Source: Chloroflexota bacterium
GTDB lineage: Bacteria; Chloroflexota; UBA11872; VXNJ01
Assembly (NCBI GenBank): GCA_026708165.1
Contig: JAPOVO010000228.1
Coordinates: forward strand, 10,209 to 15,909
Length of the DNA: 5,701 nt
Direction of reading: 5' to 3'
Position 1 is the first letter of the stretch, and each line of letters begins with the position of its first letter. Below, piece after piece: positions 1 through 5,701 of the stretch. The notes beneath the pieces were generated by a model that made no database searches, was not told the DNA's origin, and saw nothing but the letters and a program-made list of their open reading frames with translations. The position numbers and the translations under genes were made by a program.

Positions 1-392
1 CACCAGTCGGGCACCCGCGTCGTGCCCAACCGCCCGCCGGCACCCATGACCGCGACGGGCTTTTCGTCGAGGGGCGATCCAAGATCGGCGCCGTCGCCTG
101 ATTTCTCGCCGCGTGAGGCCCAGTCGATGGCGTTCTTGAGAACGCCGGTTATGGAGTAGTTGTACTCCGGCGCGGCGAACAGCAGCCCGTCGGCGGCCCG
201 GATCTTGTCGCGGAATGCCTGGACGCCGGGCGGGAATCCCCGTGCCTCGACGTCCGAGTTGAAGAGCGGGATGTCATGCAATGGGAACACTTCGAGTGTC
301 AGGCCCTCGGGCAGGAGGTCCATCGCTTCGTTGAGCAAGGCGGTGTTGTAAGAACCGCCGCGGAGGCTTCCGGAAATCCCTAATAGACGCAA
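1..392 (-). CDS. NAD(P)H-dependent FMN reductase (flavodoxin-like fold), N-terminal part
   Basis: This is the first 130 codons of a cytoplasmic flavoprotein of the NADPH-dependent FMN reductase family (relatives include ChrR/YieF-type quinone and chromate reductases). They transfer electrons from NAD(P)H through FMN to quinones or other acceptors. The sequence shows the N-terminal FMN-phosphate loop GISGSLRGGSYNT (residues 5-17) and the second flavin-binding segment PEYNYSITGVLKNAIDW (75-91), followed by a strand and loop VAVMGAGGRLGTT (113-125). The family is usually about 180-190 aa, so roughly the last third lies beyond base 1. I chose the TTG at 392-390 because a TAG (398-396) lies just upstream in frame and a good Shine-Dalgarno sits 7 nt away. 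The gene is divergent from a MarR-type regulator, a common arrangement for electrophile- or quinone-responsive reductases. The family call is firm; the substrate cannot be read from sequence. Confidence 0.93.
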   Translation of the reverse strand, partial: MRLLGISGSLRGGSYNTALLNEAMDLLPEGLTLEVFPLHDIPLFNSDVEARGFPPGVQAFRDKIRAADGLLFAAPEYNYSITGVLKNAIDWASRGEKSGDGADLGSPLDEKPVAVMGAGGRLGTTRVPDW

Positions 393-399
393 TTGCTAG

Positions 400-408
400 C
401 TCACCTTT
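400..408 (-). promoter_or_regulatory. Shine-Dalgarno fixing the TTG start of the FMN reductase
   Basis: On the minus strand AAAGGTGAG lies 7 nt before TTG 392. The in-frame TAG between them excludes any longer protein. This makes the unusual TTG start convincing. Confidence 0.75.
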
Positions 409-518
409 GGAATGTGTGACGGATGTCGATGTTGGCCGTCGAGAAGGCTACGTGTCCCGGCGCCCGGAATATCGCCATCCGGCACGAGAGACTGACCCTT
501 CGGGAGTTCATTTGTCGA

Positions 519-548
519 TTGTCAAGAGACTTGACTTTGTGCCATATT
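519..548 (+). promoter_or_regulatory. Possible promoter of the MarR-family gene
   Basis: TTGTCA (519-524) and CATATT (543-548) are separated by 18 bp and overlap the palindrome at 521-535. TATTAT at 545-550 is an alternative -10, but with a 20-bp spacer. This would place the transcript start about 20 nt ahead of the proposed TTG start. On the minus strand TTGACA (525-520) is a good -35 for the reductase, but no convincing -10 follows at the expected distance. Confidence 0.35.
521..535. promoter_or_regulatory. Probable operator of the MarR regulator: GTCAAG-AGA-CTTGAC
   Basis: A perfect inverted repeat with 6-bp arms (521-526 and 530-535) and a 3-bp centre lies in the 184-bp gap between the divergent FMN reductase and marR-like genes. 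MarR dimers typically bind palindromes of about this size in such intergenic regions. The repeat overlaps a consensus-like -35 on the minus strand (TTGACA, 525-520) and -35-like hexamers on the plus strand (TTGTCA 519-524; TTGACT 531-536). A bound dimer could therefore block transcription both ways. The palindrome is seen directly; the assignment to this regulator is inferred from position. Confidence 0.55.
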
Positions 549-576
549 ATCGTCCGACCATGAACGCCGAGGGACA

Positions 577-1020
577 TTGGAAAAGCTTAATCTAGGCCGT
601 CTCTTCTTGAACGGCTTCAGATGGATGGATGCCAGCTTCGTGGAGCTGCTGACGGAGCGGGGCTGGCGCGAGGTCCCAAAGTCGCATTCTCTCGTCTTTC
701 CGCATTTGCTCGAAGGCGGCACCCGACCTGCGGAGATTGCCCGGCGGGCCGGAGTTTCGCGGCAAGCGATTCATCAGGTCCTGCGCGATTTGCGCGGAAA
801 GGGACTTGTCGAAATCAAGCCGGACCCGACGCATCGCCGGGCCAAGCTGGTGTTTCTGACCGCCCTGGGGAGAAGTTTCGACGAGGCGGTGGAAGAGGCG
901 GCAAGCCGGATGGAAGGAGAGCTGGCGGAGCGTATTGGCGCGACTACAGTCAGCTCGCTGCGGACGGCACTTGAGTCTGAATGGGGCCCTCCGATGAAAC
1001 GCGGCGGCGACTCGGACTAG
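577..1020 (+). CDS. MarR-family winged helix-turn-helix transcriptional regulator
   Basis: A 147-aa cytoplasmic DNA-binding protein, typical MarR length. An N-terminal dimerisation helix (LGRLFLNGFRWMDASFVELL, residues 6-25) precedes the winged HTH: helix RPAEIARRAGV (50-60), recognition helix SRQAIHQVLRDLRGKGLV (61-78), and a basic wing with the family-like DPTHRRAKLVFLT (83-95). A C-terminal helix (about 98-135) completes the dimer interface. There is no cysteine, so it cannot sense oxidants by a thiol switch as OhrR does; a bound ligand or metal is more likely. The start is uncertain. TTG 577 keeps the whole first helix, but its GAGGGA (569-574) is only 2 nt away, and ATG 560 is out of frame, encoding just 11 codons. 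An in-frame TGA at 532-534 bounds the ORF. It probably represses itself and the divergent reductase through the palindrome at 521-535. Confidence 0.9.
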   Translation: MEKLNLGRLFLNGFRWMDASFVELLTERGWREVPKSHSLVFPHLLEGGTRPAEIARRAGVSRQAIHQVLRDLRGKGLVEIKPDPTHRRAKLVFLTALGRSFDEAVEEAASRMEGELAERIGATTVSSLRTALESEWGPPMKRGGDSD

Positions 1021-1178
1021 TCGGTGTCCCATTTGGCCAAGAGCGAGGTTGCGGGCGCTAGACCGTCGTTGATGGCGAAACGCGCTCGCGAGCCTGTCAT
1101 AAGCTATAGGCGGTTCGAGTGGGAGCGGAGCGCGCGAGTCCAACGGGAAATTGAGGCTTGAGCGACCGGCGAACGATC

Positions 1179-1185
1179 AGGGGAG
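1179..1185 (+). promoter_or_regulatory. Shine-Dalgarno AGGGGAG deciding the GTG start of the LarA-like gene
   Basis: AGGGGAG lies 5 nt before GTG 1191. The reading frame extends upstream to TTG 1158, but that codon has no comparable ribosome-binding site, and in-frame ATGs at 1227 and 1236 lie downstream of this one. GTG 1191 is therefore preferred. Confidence 0.7.
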
Positions 1186-1190
1186 ATGAA

Positions 1191-2456
1191 GTGAACTCGA
1201 AAGGCAACAACGTGGGCTGGCCGCTAATGACGCCCATGCGTCAAGAATTCGACGTAACCACGGTGCCGGATCTGGAATCGGAACTTTCGATGCAGATCCG
1301 CGCGCGGCTTGCGAAATCGAAAATCGTCGACGGCGGATCGGTTGCCGTTGGCGTAGGCAGCCGAGGCGTTTCGCCGATTCGCCGGGTGGTTTCGACGATT
1401 GTTTCGGAACTGAAACTCGCCGGGCTGAAGCCCTTCATCGTCCCGGCGATGGGCAGCCATGGGGGCAGCACCGCCGCCGGGCAGCAGGACGTTCTTGAGC
1501 AGTACGGCATTTCGGAGGAGACTGTCGGTTGCGAGGTCCGCGCGACCATGGAGACCGATATCCTCGGTCGAACTCCGCAAGGCGTGACGATCCACGGCGA
1601 CGCCAACGCGTATTCGGCAGACCATGTTGTGATCGTCGCTCGGGTGAAGCCGCACACCGACTTCAAGGCGGACATCGAGAGTGGTCTATGCAAGATGCTG
1701 TCGATAGGTCTCGGCAAGCGAAACGGTGCTGAGACTATTCACGCCGCCGGGCTCGCCGAGACGATTCCCGAAGCGGCGACGATAGCGATCGGCACCGGAA
1801 AAATCCTTTTTGGCGTGGCTCTTGTCGAAAATGCCCTAGACCTTCCAGCGGTCGTACGAGTTTCGGCGGACCATGAGTTTCAGAGCACTGATCGCGAGCT
1901 GCTCGTTTTTGCGAAGCGAATTCTCCCGAGGCTGCCGGCTGACTCGCTCGATTTTCTCGTCGTCGACGAAATGGGCAAGAACATCTCGGGAGCAGGGATG
2001 GACACCAATATTGTCGGGACGTGGCGGCTGCACGCCAGCAGCGTGCGCCAGCCCGACTATCGGTACCTGGCGGCGTTGCGTCTTACCCATGAGAGTAACG
2101 GCAACGCGTCGGGAATCGGCATGGCGGACTTCACCACCCGGGCGCTTGTCGACGCCATCGATTTCGAAGCTTCAAACATCAACGCGATCACGTCGCTGGT
2201 TACGACTTCGGTCCGCGTGCCGATCACCTTTGAGACAGACGAGATATGTCTTGAAACGGGAGTTTCGGTGGCGAACCGGCTTTCGCCGTCGGGCCCTCGC
2301 ATCGGTCGGATAAAGAACACGATGGAGCTGGAGACGTTTTGGGTGACCGAGCCTGTTGCGGTCGAGTTGGAGCAGGCGGGGCGCGCCAAGCGGGACGGAG
2401 AGCCGCAGCCCTTCGAGTTCAATGCTGAAGGTCATCTGACGGACCTGTCGAGCTGA
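1191..2456 (+). CDS. LarA-like (DUF2088) nickel-pincer-cofactor isomerase family protein
   Basis: A 421-aa protein of the lactate racemase (LarA) superfamily, whose characterised members use a covalently bound nickel-pincer nucleotide to racemise or epimerise 2-hydroxy acids. Residues matching the known LarA active site are visible: R58 in VGSRGVSP (LarA R75), H90 in PAMGSHGGSTAAGQ (H108), H155 in VKPHTDF (H174), K168 in SGLCKMLSIG (K184, cofactor tether) and H184 in ETIHAAG (H200, nickel ligand). The K168-H184 spacing of 16 equals that of K184-H200. A later block, VVDEMGKNISGAGMDTN, is typical of this subfamily rather than of true lactate racemases. There is no signal peptide, so it is cytoplasmic. 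No cofactor-synthesis genes (larB, larC, larE) are in the window. It is codirectional with the MarR gene, 170 bp downstream of it, and probably has its own promoter. The substrate is unknown. Confidence 0.85.
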   Translation: MNSKGNNVGWPLMTPMRQEFDVTTVPDLESELSMQIRARLAKSKIVDGGSVAVGVGSRGVSPIRRVVSTIVSELKLAGLKPFIVPAMGSHGGSTAAGQQDVLEQYGISEETVGCEVRATMETDILGRTPQGVTIHGDANAYSADHVVIVARVKPHTDFKADIESGLCKMLSIGLGKRNGAETIHAAGLAETIPEAATIAIGTGKILFGVALVENALDLPAVVRVSADHEFQSTDRELLVFAKRILPRLPADSLDFLVVDEMGKNISGAGMDTNIVGTWRLHASSVRQPDYRYLAALRLTHESNGNASGIGMADFTTRALVDAIDFEASNINAITSLVTTSVRVPITFETDEICLETGVSVANRLSPSGPRIGRIKNTMELETFWVTEPVAVELEQAGRAKRDGEPQPFEFNAEGHLTDLSS

Positions 2457-2551
2457 TTTCACTTCGACAATCCGATTTCCGCGTCGGTAATTCTCCGGCG
2501 CGGGCAACGTAATTCTTGCTCACCGGACCCCGAAAAAATCGAAGTCTCGGA

Positions 2552-2569
2552 TTGTGATATGTTTCACAA
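2552..2569. promoter_or_regulatory. CRP/FNR-superfamily operator: TTGTGA-N6-TCACAA
   Basis: A perfect 18-bp inverted repeat with 6-bp arms (2552-2557, 2564-2569) around TATGTT contains the classical TGTGA-N6-TCACA core bound by CRP, Vfr, GlxR and related regulators. It differs from the FNR core TTGAT-N4-ATCAA. It lies about 235 bp before the start codon of the first ACIII-operon gene and about 100 bp after the LarA-like gene, so the respiratory operon is the natural target. The site is seen directly; the regulator is inferred and not in the window. Confidence 0.6.
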
Positions 2570-2580
2570 AACGGTATGAA
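2552..2580 (+). promoter_or_regulatory. Possible promoter overlapping the palindrome
   Basis: TTGTGA (2552-2557, 4 of 6 match to the -35 consensus) and TATGAA (2575-2580, 4 of 6 match to -10) are exactly 17 bp apart. If real, the palindrome occupies the -35 and spacer, a repressor-like position, and transcription would begin near 2587, giving a leader of about 208 nt. Both hexamers are imperfect, so this is tentative. No better promoter was found nearer to the start codon. Confidence 0.28.
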
Positions 2581-2656
2581 TAGGCAGCGAAATCTTGAGG
2601 TGAATCCAAGGTTGCCAGCGCAGACGGTAAAGACGGGTTCGAGCGGCCTATTCATA
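2575..2656. repeat. 11-bp perfect inverted repeat with 60-bp centre
   Basis: TATGAATAGGC (2575-2585) and its exact reverse complement GCCTATTCATA (2646-2656) flank 60 bp. The left arm begins 5 bp after the CRP/FNR-type palindrome. The pair could close a long RNA hairpin in the ACIII leader if transcription starts upstream of 2575. Alternatively it could be a pair of protein-binding half-sites. Matches beyond 11 bp stop on both sides. Confidence 0.5.
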
Positions 2657-2794
2657 GCGCAGTTGGGGCGTTGCATTGGCGGCCCGCGCGAATTTTCGAC
2701 GGAGGCGTTTCTGCCTGCTTTGTGAGTGTGTAAACTTCCTCGGACGCCGAATCGCTAGACGTACTGTTATGCGAATCGAGGGATAGCGAGCGCC

Positions 2795-3091
2795 GTGGTT
2801 TTAGAGAGACTGACCGAATCGGATTGGGTCGCGATCTCTTGGCTTATTGGACACTTGTGGGTGCTTGTGGTCATAGCGCTGGGAACGGCGGCGTGTTACG
2901 CACTTGCCCACGGAATCATCCCGTCCCTCGTCTATACCGGAGACATCGCGCCGAATGCCGCACGCCGCATGCGGATGCCCTTGTACGGCGCAATGACCGT
3001 GGGGCTGATCCTGATGGCTGTTGTCGTGGGCAGCGCCACGGTCCTCGCGCTCGACTTGCTGCCGGACTTGTATCCCCGGCTTGCGATCTAG
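2795..3091 (+). CDS. Small two-helix membrane protein heading the ACIII operon, function unknown
   Basis: A 98-aa integral membrane protein with two predicted helices: about residues 14-42 (WLIGHLWVLVVIALGTAACY within it) and about 63-86 (LYGAMTVGLILMAVVVGSAT within it). A polar loop with ARRMRMP (56-62) joins them. The positive loop suggests it faces the cytoplasm, with both termini outside. His20 and His39 are near opposite ends of helix 1. I do not recognise a named family. It does not resemble the two-helix subunit ActD, which is longer. GTG 2795 is the first start after the in-frame TAG at 2756-2758, with GAGGGA 11 nt upstream. It ends 3 bp before the actA ATG, implying one transcript and probable translational coupling. 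The likely role is an ACIII accessory or assembly subunit, by context only. Confidence 0.8.
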   Translation: MVLERLTESDWVAISWLIGHLWVLVVIALGTAACYALAHGIIPSLVYTGDIAPNAARRMRMPLYGAMTVGLILMAVVVGSATVLALDLLPDLYPRLAI

Positions 3092-3094
3092 TTG

Positions 3095-3655
3095 ATGGAG
3101 TCGATTCGGGCGCTATTACCCCGATTAACATTTCGACAGTTGGCCGTATTGGGCGGAATTGGGGTTGTGCTGGGCGCCGGGGGAATTGCAACGGCGGCGG
3201 TGCTGATTTTCCTAGGAGCGAGGGGCGGAACGCTTCGACCCGCGCCGGAGCAGCCGATCGCGTTCGACCACGCGCGTCACGCCGGCGAGCTGGGAATACC
3301 GTGCGAGTTCTGTCACCGCGGCGTAGAGACTCAAGCCGCCGCGACGATCCCATCGCTGGAACAGTGTATGTTCTGCCACGCCGTCGTCGGCAAGGAGAAT
3401 CCCGAAGTCCAGCTTCTGGCGGCACACTGGGAGGAAGGGCGAGCGGTGGACTGGGTAAGGGTGCATCGCCTGCCCGACCACGTGCGATTCGTTCACGAGG
3501 CGCATATCCTCGCCGGGCTAGAGTGTTCGACTTGCCATGGCGAGGTGCCGACGATGAAAGTGGTCAAGCAAGTCGAGAATCTGAACATGGGCATGTGCAT
3601 GGCGTGCCACCGGGAGATGAGCGCCTCATTGGATTGTGCAACTTGTCACAAGTGA
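3095..3655 (+). CDS. actA: ActA, membrane-anchored pentaheme cytochrome c of alternative complex III
   Basis: A 186-aa protein with an N-terminal membrane anchor (residues about 15-40) and a periplasmic domain carrying exactly five CxxCH haem c sites: CEFCH 70-74, CMFCH 91-95, CSTCH 144-148, CMACH 168-172, CATCH 181-185. The two segments FDHARHAGELGIPCEFCH and FVHEAHILAGLECSTCH resemble each other, as in class III/c7-type multihaem folds with extra distal-ligand histidines (H59, H62, H134, H137). Five haems, a single anchor and an adjacent ActB match ActA, which relays electrons in ACIII. Haem attachment would need a cytochrome c maturation system encoded elsewhere. Two adjacent starts exist, TTG 3092 and ATG 3095; I prefer the ATG. 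There is no strong Shine-Dalgarno, consistent with coupling to the gene ending 3 bp earlier. Confidence 0.9.
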   Translation: MESIRALLPRLTFRQLAVLGGIGVVLGAGGIATAAVLIFLGARGGTLRPAPEQPIAFDHARHAGELGIPCEFCHRGVETQAAATIPSLEQCMFCHAVVGKENPEVQLLAAHWEEGRAVDWVRVHRLPDHVRFVHEAHILAGLECSTCHGEVPTMKVVKQVENLNMGMCMACHREMSASLDCATCHK

Positions 3656-3667
3656 GCGAGAGAACCG

Positions 3668-5701
3668 TTGCCGCGGCTTGATCGGCGTCACTTCATAATT
3701 GGCGTAGTCGGCGCCGTCGGCGGCGGTCTTGTGGTCGGCTGCGCGAAGCCGGACCGTAAGTCACGCGTACAGAGCTTTGTTCTAGCTCCCGAGCAGTCGC
3801 TGCAGGGGCAGAACGTGTGGTTCGCCACAGCGTCGGCGCACGTGGATTGGGGTGAAAGCGTGGTGGTCCGGACGGTGGACGGCCGCGCTAAGAAAGTGGA
3901 AGGCAACCCCGAGTTTCCGATAAACCAGGGCAAGACGCACGTCAGATCGCAGGCGGGCGTGCAGTCGCTATATCACCCTGATCGCCTCAAGTGGCCGATG
4001 CGCCGCCGCGGCCGGGGTTCCGACGACTTCGAGCAAATTGGATGGCTCAGCGCACTGGACATCCTGGCGGAGAACTTCGGCCCTCCCAGAGACTCGGTTC
4101 TGATCACCGGGCGAATAGGCGGCACAACGGCCCGCATCGCGTCTTGGCTGATGAATTCGCTCGGCGGCCGTCATCTTGTATATGAGCCGCTCGAAACCAC
4201 CGCACTCAGAGAGTCGTTACGGAAAGTGTTTGGCGTTGAGCAGACGCCGCACTTTGATATTGGAAACGCCCATTACGTGTTGTCGTTTGGGGCGGACTTC
4301 CTCGGCACTTGGGTCTCGCCGGTTCAATACAGCCTTGCCTACAGTCAATTCCGCCAAGGCGAGGGCAGGGAGCGCGGGCTCTTGACGCAGATCGAGCCAA
4401 GGATGTCGATGACCGGGTCCAACGCCGACCACTGGGTCTATGTGAATCCGGGCCACGAAGGCGCGGTGGCGCTCAGCATCGCCCATGTGATAGTCAGCGA
4501 GGGGCTTGTCGGCGAGGACGTTTGGGGCGCTGCGCTGGAGGCGGTCGGAGGCCGTGACGCGCTTGCCGGATATGCTCCCGAGACCGTGGCCAGCGCGTCC
4601 GGCGTTTCGGCGGAGACTATAAAGACCATCGCGCACGAATTCGCATCGCATCAGCCCGGAATAGCCATCGCGGGCGGCCCCGCGCTTGCTCACACGAATG
4701 GCTCGGATGCCGGCGCCGCCGTTCTGCTGCTAAACCGGATCGTAGGCAGTGCGGGCAATGCCGGCGGCGTGTTGCCGAACCCGGCTCCGCCGAGAGCCGT
4801 GCCGTTGCCATTGGGTCCGACTCCGTACAGCGAATTCGCGGCCCTTGCCGGAGCGGCGTCTTCGCAGTCGATATTTGTTTACGACGCAGATCCAGCCTAC
4901 GGTTTGCCCGAAGCGGCCGGTTTCAAGAGGACGCTGACGGAGGCGGGTTTCGTAGTGAGCATGTCTACGTTCATGAACGAGACGTCCAGCTATGCTGATT
5001 TGATTCTGCCGGCCACTCACCCCTTCGAGGAGTGGGGCGACTTCGCGGTCGACGCCGCGAACGGCCGGCAGGTCATCGGATATCAGCAACCGGTGGTCAC
5101 GCCGCAGACGGATGGCCGCAGCTTCGGAGACGTATTACTGGCAATCACTCCCGAGCTGACGGATGACGTGCTGGTGTCATCAGAGACCATGCATGAAGCG
5201 GTGCGGTTGACCGCGATCAATCTGTTCGGCGACCTTGATCCGACGATCTCCCCGGACGAGAACTGGATCGAGCTGCTGCGGCGGGGCGGATACTGGGAAG
5301 GCGGTGCGCAGCCGGGCCAGTTTGCAAGCTCGCCCGATTGGTCGATCGACTCATTGCAAGAGCCGTCGTTTTCCGGCGACGCCGCGCAGTTTCCGTTCCA
5401 GCTCGTTCCGTTCGAGACGGTTTCGGTCGGCGCGGGCGCGGAGGCGGTCAATCCTTGGCTTCAAGCGGCGCCCGATCCGTTGACTACAGTGACATGGACT
5501 ACCTGGGTGGAGATTAATCCGCACACCGCTGAAAGACTTGGCCTGAAACGAGGCGACTTGGTTGACGTGATAGCGCCGACTGGTGAGAAGATTCGAGCGG
5601 GAATATATGATTCGCCGGTCGTGCCACCTGACGTGATGGGTGTTCGCGTGGGCGGCGGCCGCGAACAGGGCGGCAGGTGGGATGTTGGCCAAGGGGCCAA
5701 C
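3668..5701 (+). CDS. actB: ActB, molybdopterin-oxidoreductase-like subunit of alternative complex III, 3' end missing
   Basis: The frame is open from TTG 3668 to the last base (678 codons). The N-terminus is a Tat signal (DRRHFIIG, residues 5-12), a hydrophobic stretch and a lipobox LVVGC ending at Cys25, indicating an exported lipoprotein. The rest follows the Mo-bisPGD oxidoreductase layout: an N-terminal region with VEGNPEFPINQGKT and SLYHPDRLKWPM, the ETSSYADLILPATHPFEEW block (438-456), and a C-terminal dinucleotide-binding-like domain (about 595-678) with VEINPHTAERLGLKRGDLV and closing VGQGAN. Cys25 is the only cysteine, so the usual N-terminal 4Fe-4S motif is absent, as expected for the cofactor-free first half of ActB. 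The ferredoxin-like second half, which carries Fe-S clusters in the family, would follow after 5701. It starts 12 bp after actA; GAGAG (3658-3662) is a weak ribosome-binding site. Confidence 0.9.
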   Translation, partial: MPRLDRRHFIIGVVGAVGGGLVVGCAKPDRKSRVQSFVLAPEQSLQGQNVWFATASAHVDWGESVVVRTVDGRAKKVEGNPEFPINQGKTHVRSQAGVQSLYHPDRLKWPMRRRGRGSDDFEQIGWLSALDILAENFGPPRDSVLITGRIGGTTARIASWLMNSLGGRHLVYEPLETTALRESLRKVFGVEQTPHFDIGNAHYVLSFGADFLGTWVSPVQYSLAYSQFRQGEGRERGLLTQIEPRMSMTGSNADHWVYVNPGHEGAVALSIAHVIVSEGLVGEDVWGAALEAVGGRDALAGYAPETVASASGVSAETIKTIAHEFASHQPGIAIAGGPALAHTNGSDAGAAVLLLNRIVGSAGNAGGVLPNPAPPRAVPLPLGPTPYSEFAALAGAASSQSIFVYDADPAYGLPEAAGFKRTLTEAGFVVSMSTFMNETSSYADLILPATHPFEEWGDFAVDAANGRQVIGYQQPVVTPQTDGRSFGDVLLAITPELTDDVLVSSETMHEAVRLTAINLFGDLDPTISPDENWIELLRRGGYWEGGAQPGQFASSPDWSIDSLQEPSFSGDAAQFPFQLVPFETVSVGAGAEAVNPWLQAAPDPLTTVTWTTWVEINPHTAERLGLKRGDLVDVIAPTGEKIRAGIYDSPVVPPDVMGVRVGGGREQGGRWDVGQGAN

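Larger units (their letters stand above)
2457..2794. other. 338-bp intergenic region upstream of the ACIII operon
   Basis: No plausible gene is seen on either strand. The left part (2457-2550) has no clear hairpin-plus-T-run terminator for the LarA-like gene. The middle (2552-2656) holds a CRP/FNR-type palindrome, a possible promoter and an 11-bp inverted repeat. The right part (2657-2794) ends in GAGGGA (2778-2783), 11 nt before the GTG start of the next gene. I could not match it to a known riboswitch class or tRNA. Confidence 0.7.

Noticed and set aside
560..595. 11-codon ATG frame overlapping the MarR start, possible leader peptide
   Set aside because: It has no ribosome-binding site and no distinctive content; it is more likely a chance frame.
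1084..1093. 10-bp palindrome GCTCGCGAGC between the MarR and LarA-like genes
   Set aside because: It is GC-rich, short and without flanking promoter or T-run; it is too likely by chance to call an operator or terminator.
592..1143. Minus-strand open frame of 183 codons across the MarR gene
   Set aside because: It is antisense to a well-supported MarR winged-helix gene, has biased Arg/Pro/His composition and no recognisable domain.
2461..2555. 9-bp inverted repeat ACAATCCGA (2467-2475) / TCGGATTGT (2547-2555), plus ACTTCGA / TCGAAGT nearby
   Set aside because: Arms of 7-9 bp at this spacing are expected by chance in a window of this size, and the two pairings cannot form together. No T-run follows, so it is not a terminator.
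2620..2656. GGTTCGAG resembling a tRNA T-loop
   Set aside because: The flanking bases do not pair as a T-stem, and no acceptor, D or anticodon arm can be drawn.
3653..3670. ActA and ActB lie in the same frame, separated by one TGA and four sense codons, suggesting a possible readthrough fusion
   Set aside because: ActB has its own Tat signal and lipobox at the right distance from TTG 3668, which must be N-terminal to work. ActA and ActB are separate proteins in known ACIII operons.
2824..3681. A long open frame (285 codons) overlapping the small membrane protein and ActA in another frame
   Set aside because: Its translation is rich in Arg and Gly with no domain, whereas the overlapped frames encode clear membrane helices and five CxxCH motifs.

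Overview
This 5.7-kb stretch looks like chromosomal DNA of a free-living, respiring bacterium of moderately high GC content. Most genes appear to start at TTG or GTG. The strongest signal is the front of an alternative complex III (ACIII, quinol:electron-acceptor oxidoreductase) operon at the right end. ACIII occurs in Bacteroidota, Chloroflexota, Acidobacteriota and other phyla. An uncultured Chloroflexota-like host is my best guess, but this is weakly supported.

Layout. (1) Positions 1-392, minus strand: the N-terminal 130 codons of an NAD(P)H-dependent FMN reductase, cut by the window edge. (2) Positions 393-576: a divergent intergenic region with a perfect 6-3-6 inverted repeat that overlaps -35-like hexamers on both strands. 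(3) Positions 577-1020, plus: a cysteine-free MarR-family regulator, probably controlling the divergent reductase and itself. (4) Positions 1191-2456, plus: a LarA-like (former DUF2088) protein that keeps the residues needed for a nickel-pincer cofactor. (5) Positions 2457-2794: 338 bp without a gene. It holds a perfect TGTGA-N6-TCACA palindrome of CRP/FNR type, a possible promoter overlapping it, and an 11-bp perfect inverted repeat. (6) Positions 2795-5701, plus: a tight three-gene run. It consists of a 98-aa two-helix membrane protein, a membrane-anchored pentaheme cytochrome c (ActA) and the start of ActB, a Tat-exported lipoprotein with a molybdopterin-oxidoreductase fold that lacks its Fe-S cysteines. 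ActB is open through the last base with 678 codons present, so its ferredoxin-like second half and the genes for ActC onward would lie beyond the window.

How the parts work together. ActA and ActB are the periplasmic electron-transfer module of ACIII, which oxidises membrane quinol and passes electrons to a cytochrome oxidase or a soluble carrier. The 98-aa protein is three bases from actA and may be an accessory or assembly subunit. The CRP/FNR-type site suggests control of the respiratory operon by a Crp/Fnr-superfamily regulator. The left-hand genes form a separate stress or redox unit (regulator plus flavin reductase). The LarA-like gene appears to stand alone.
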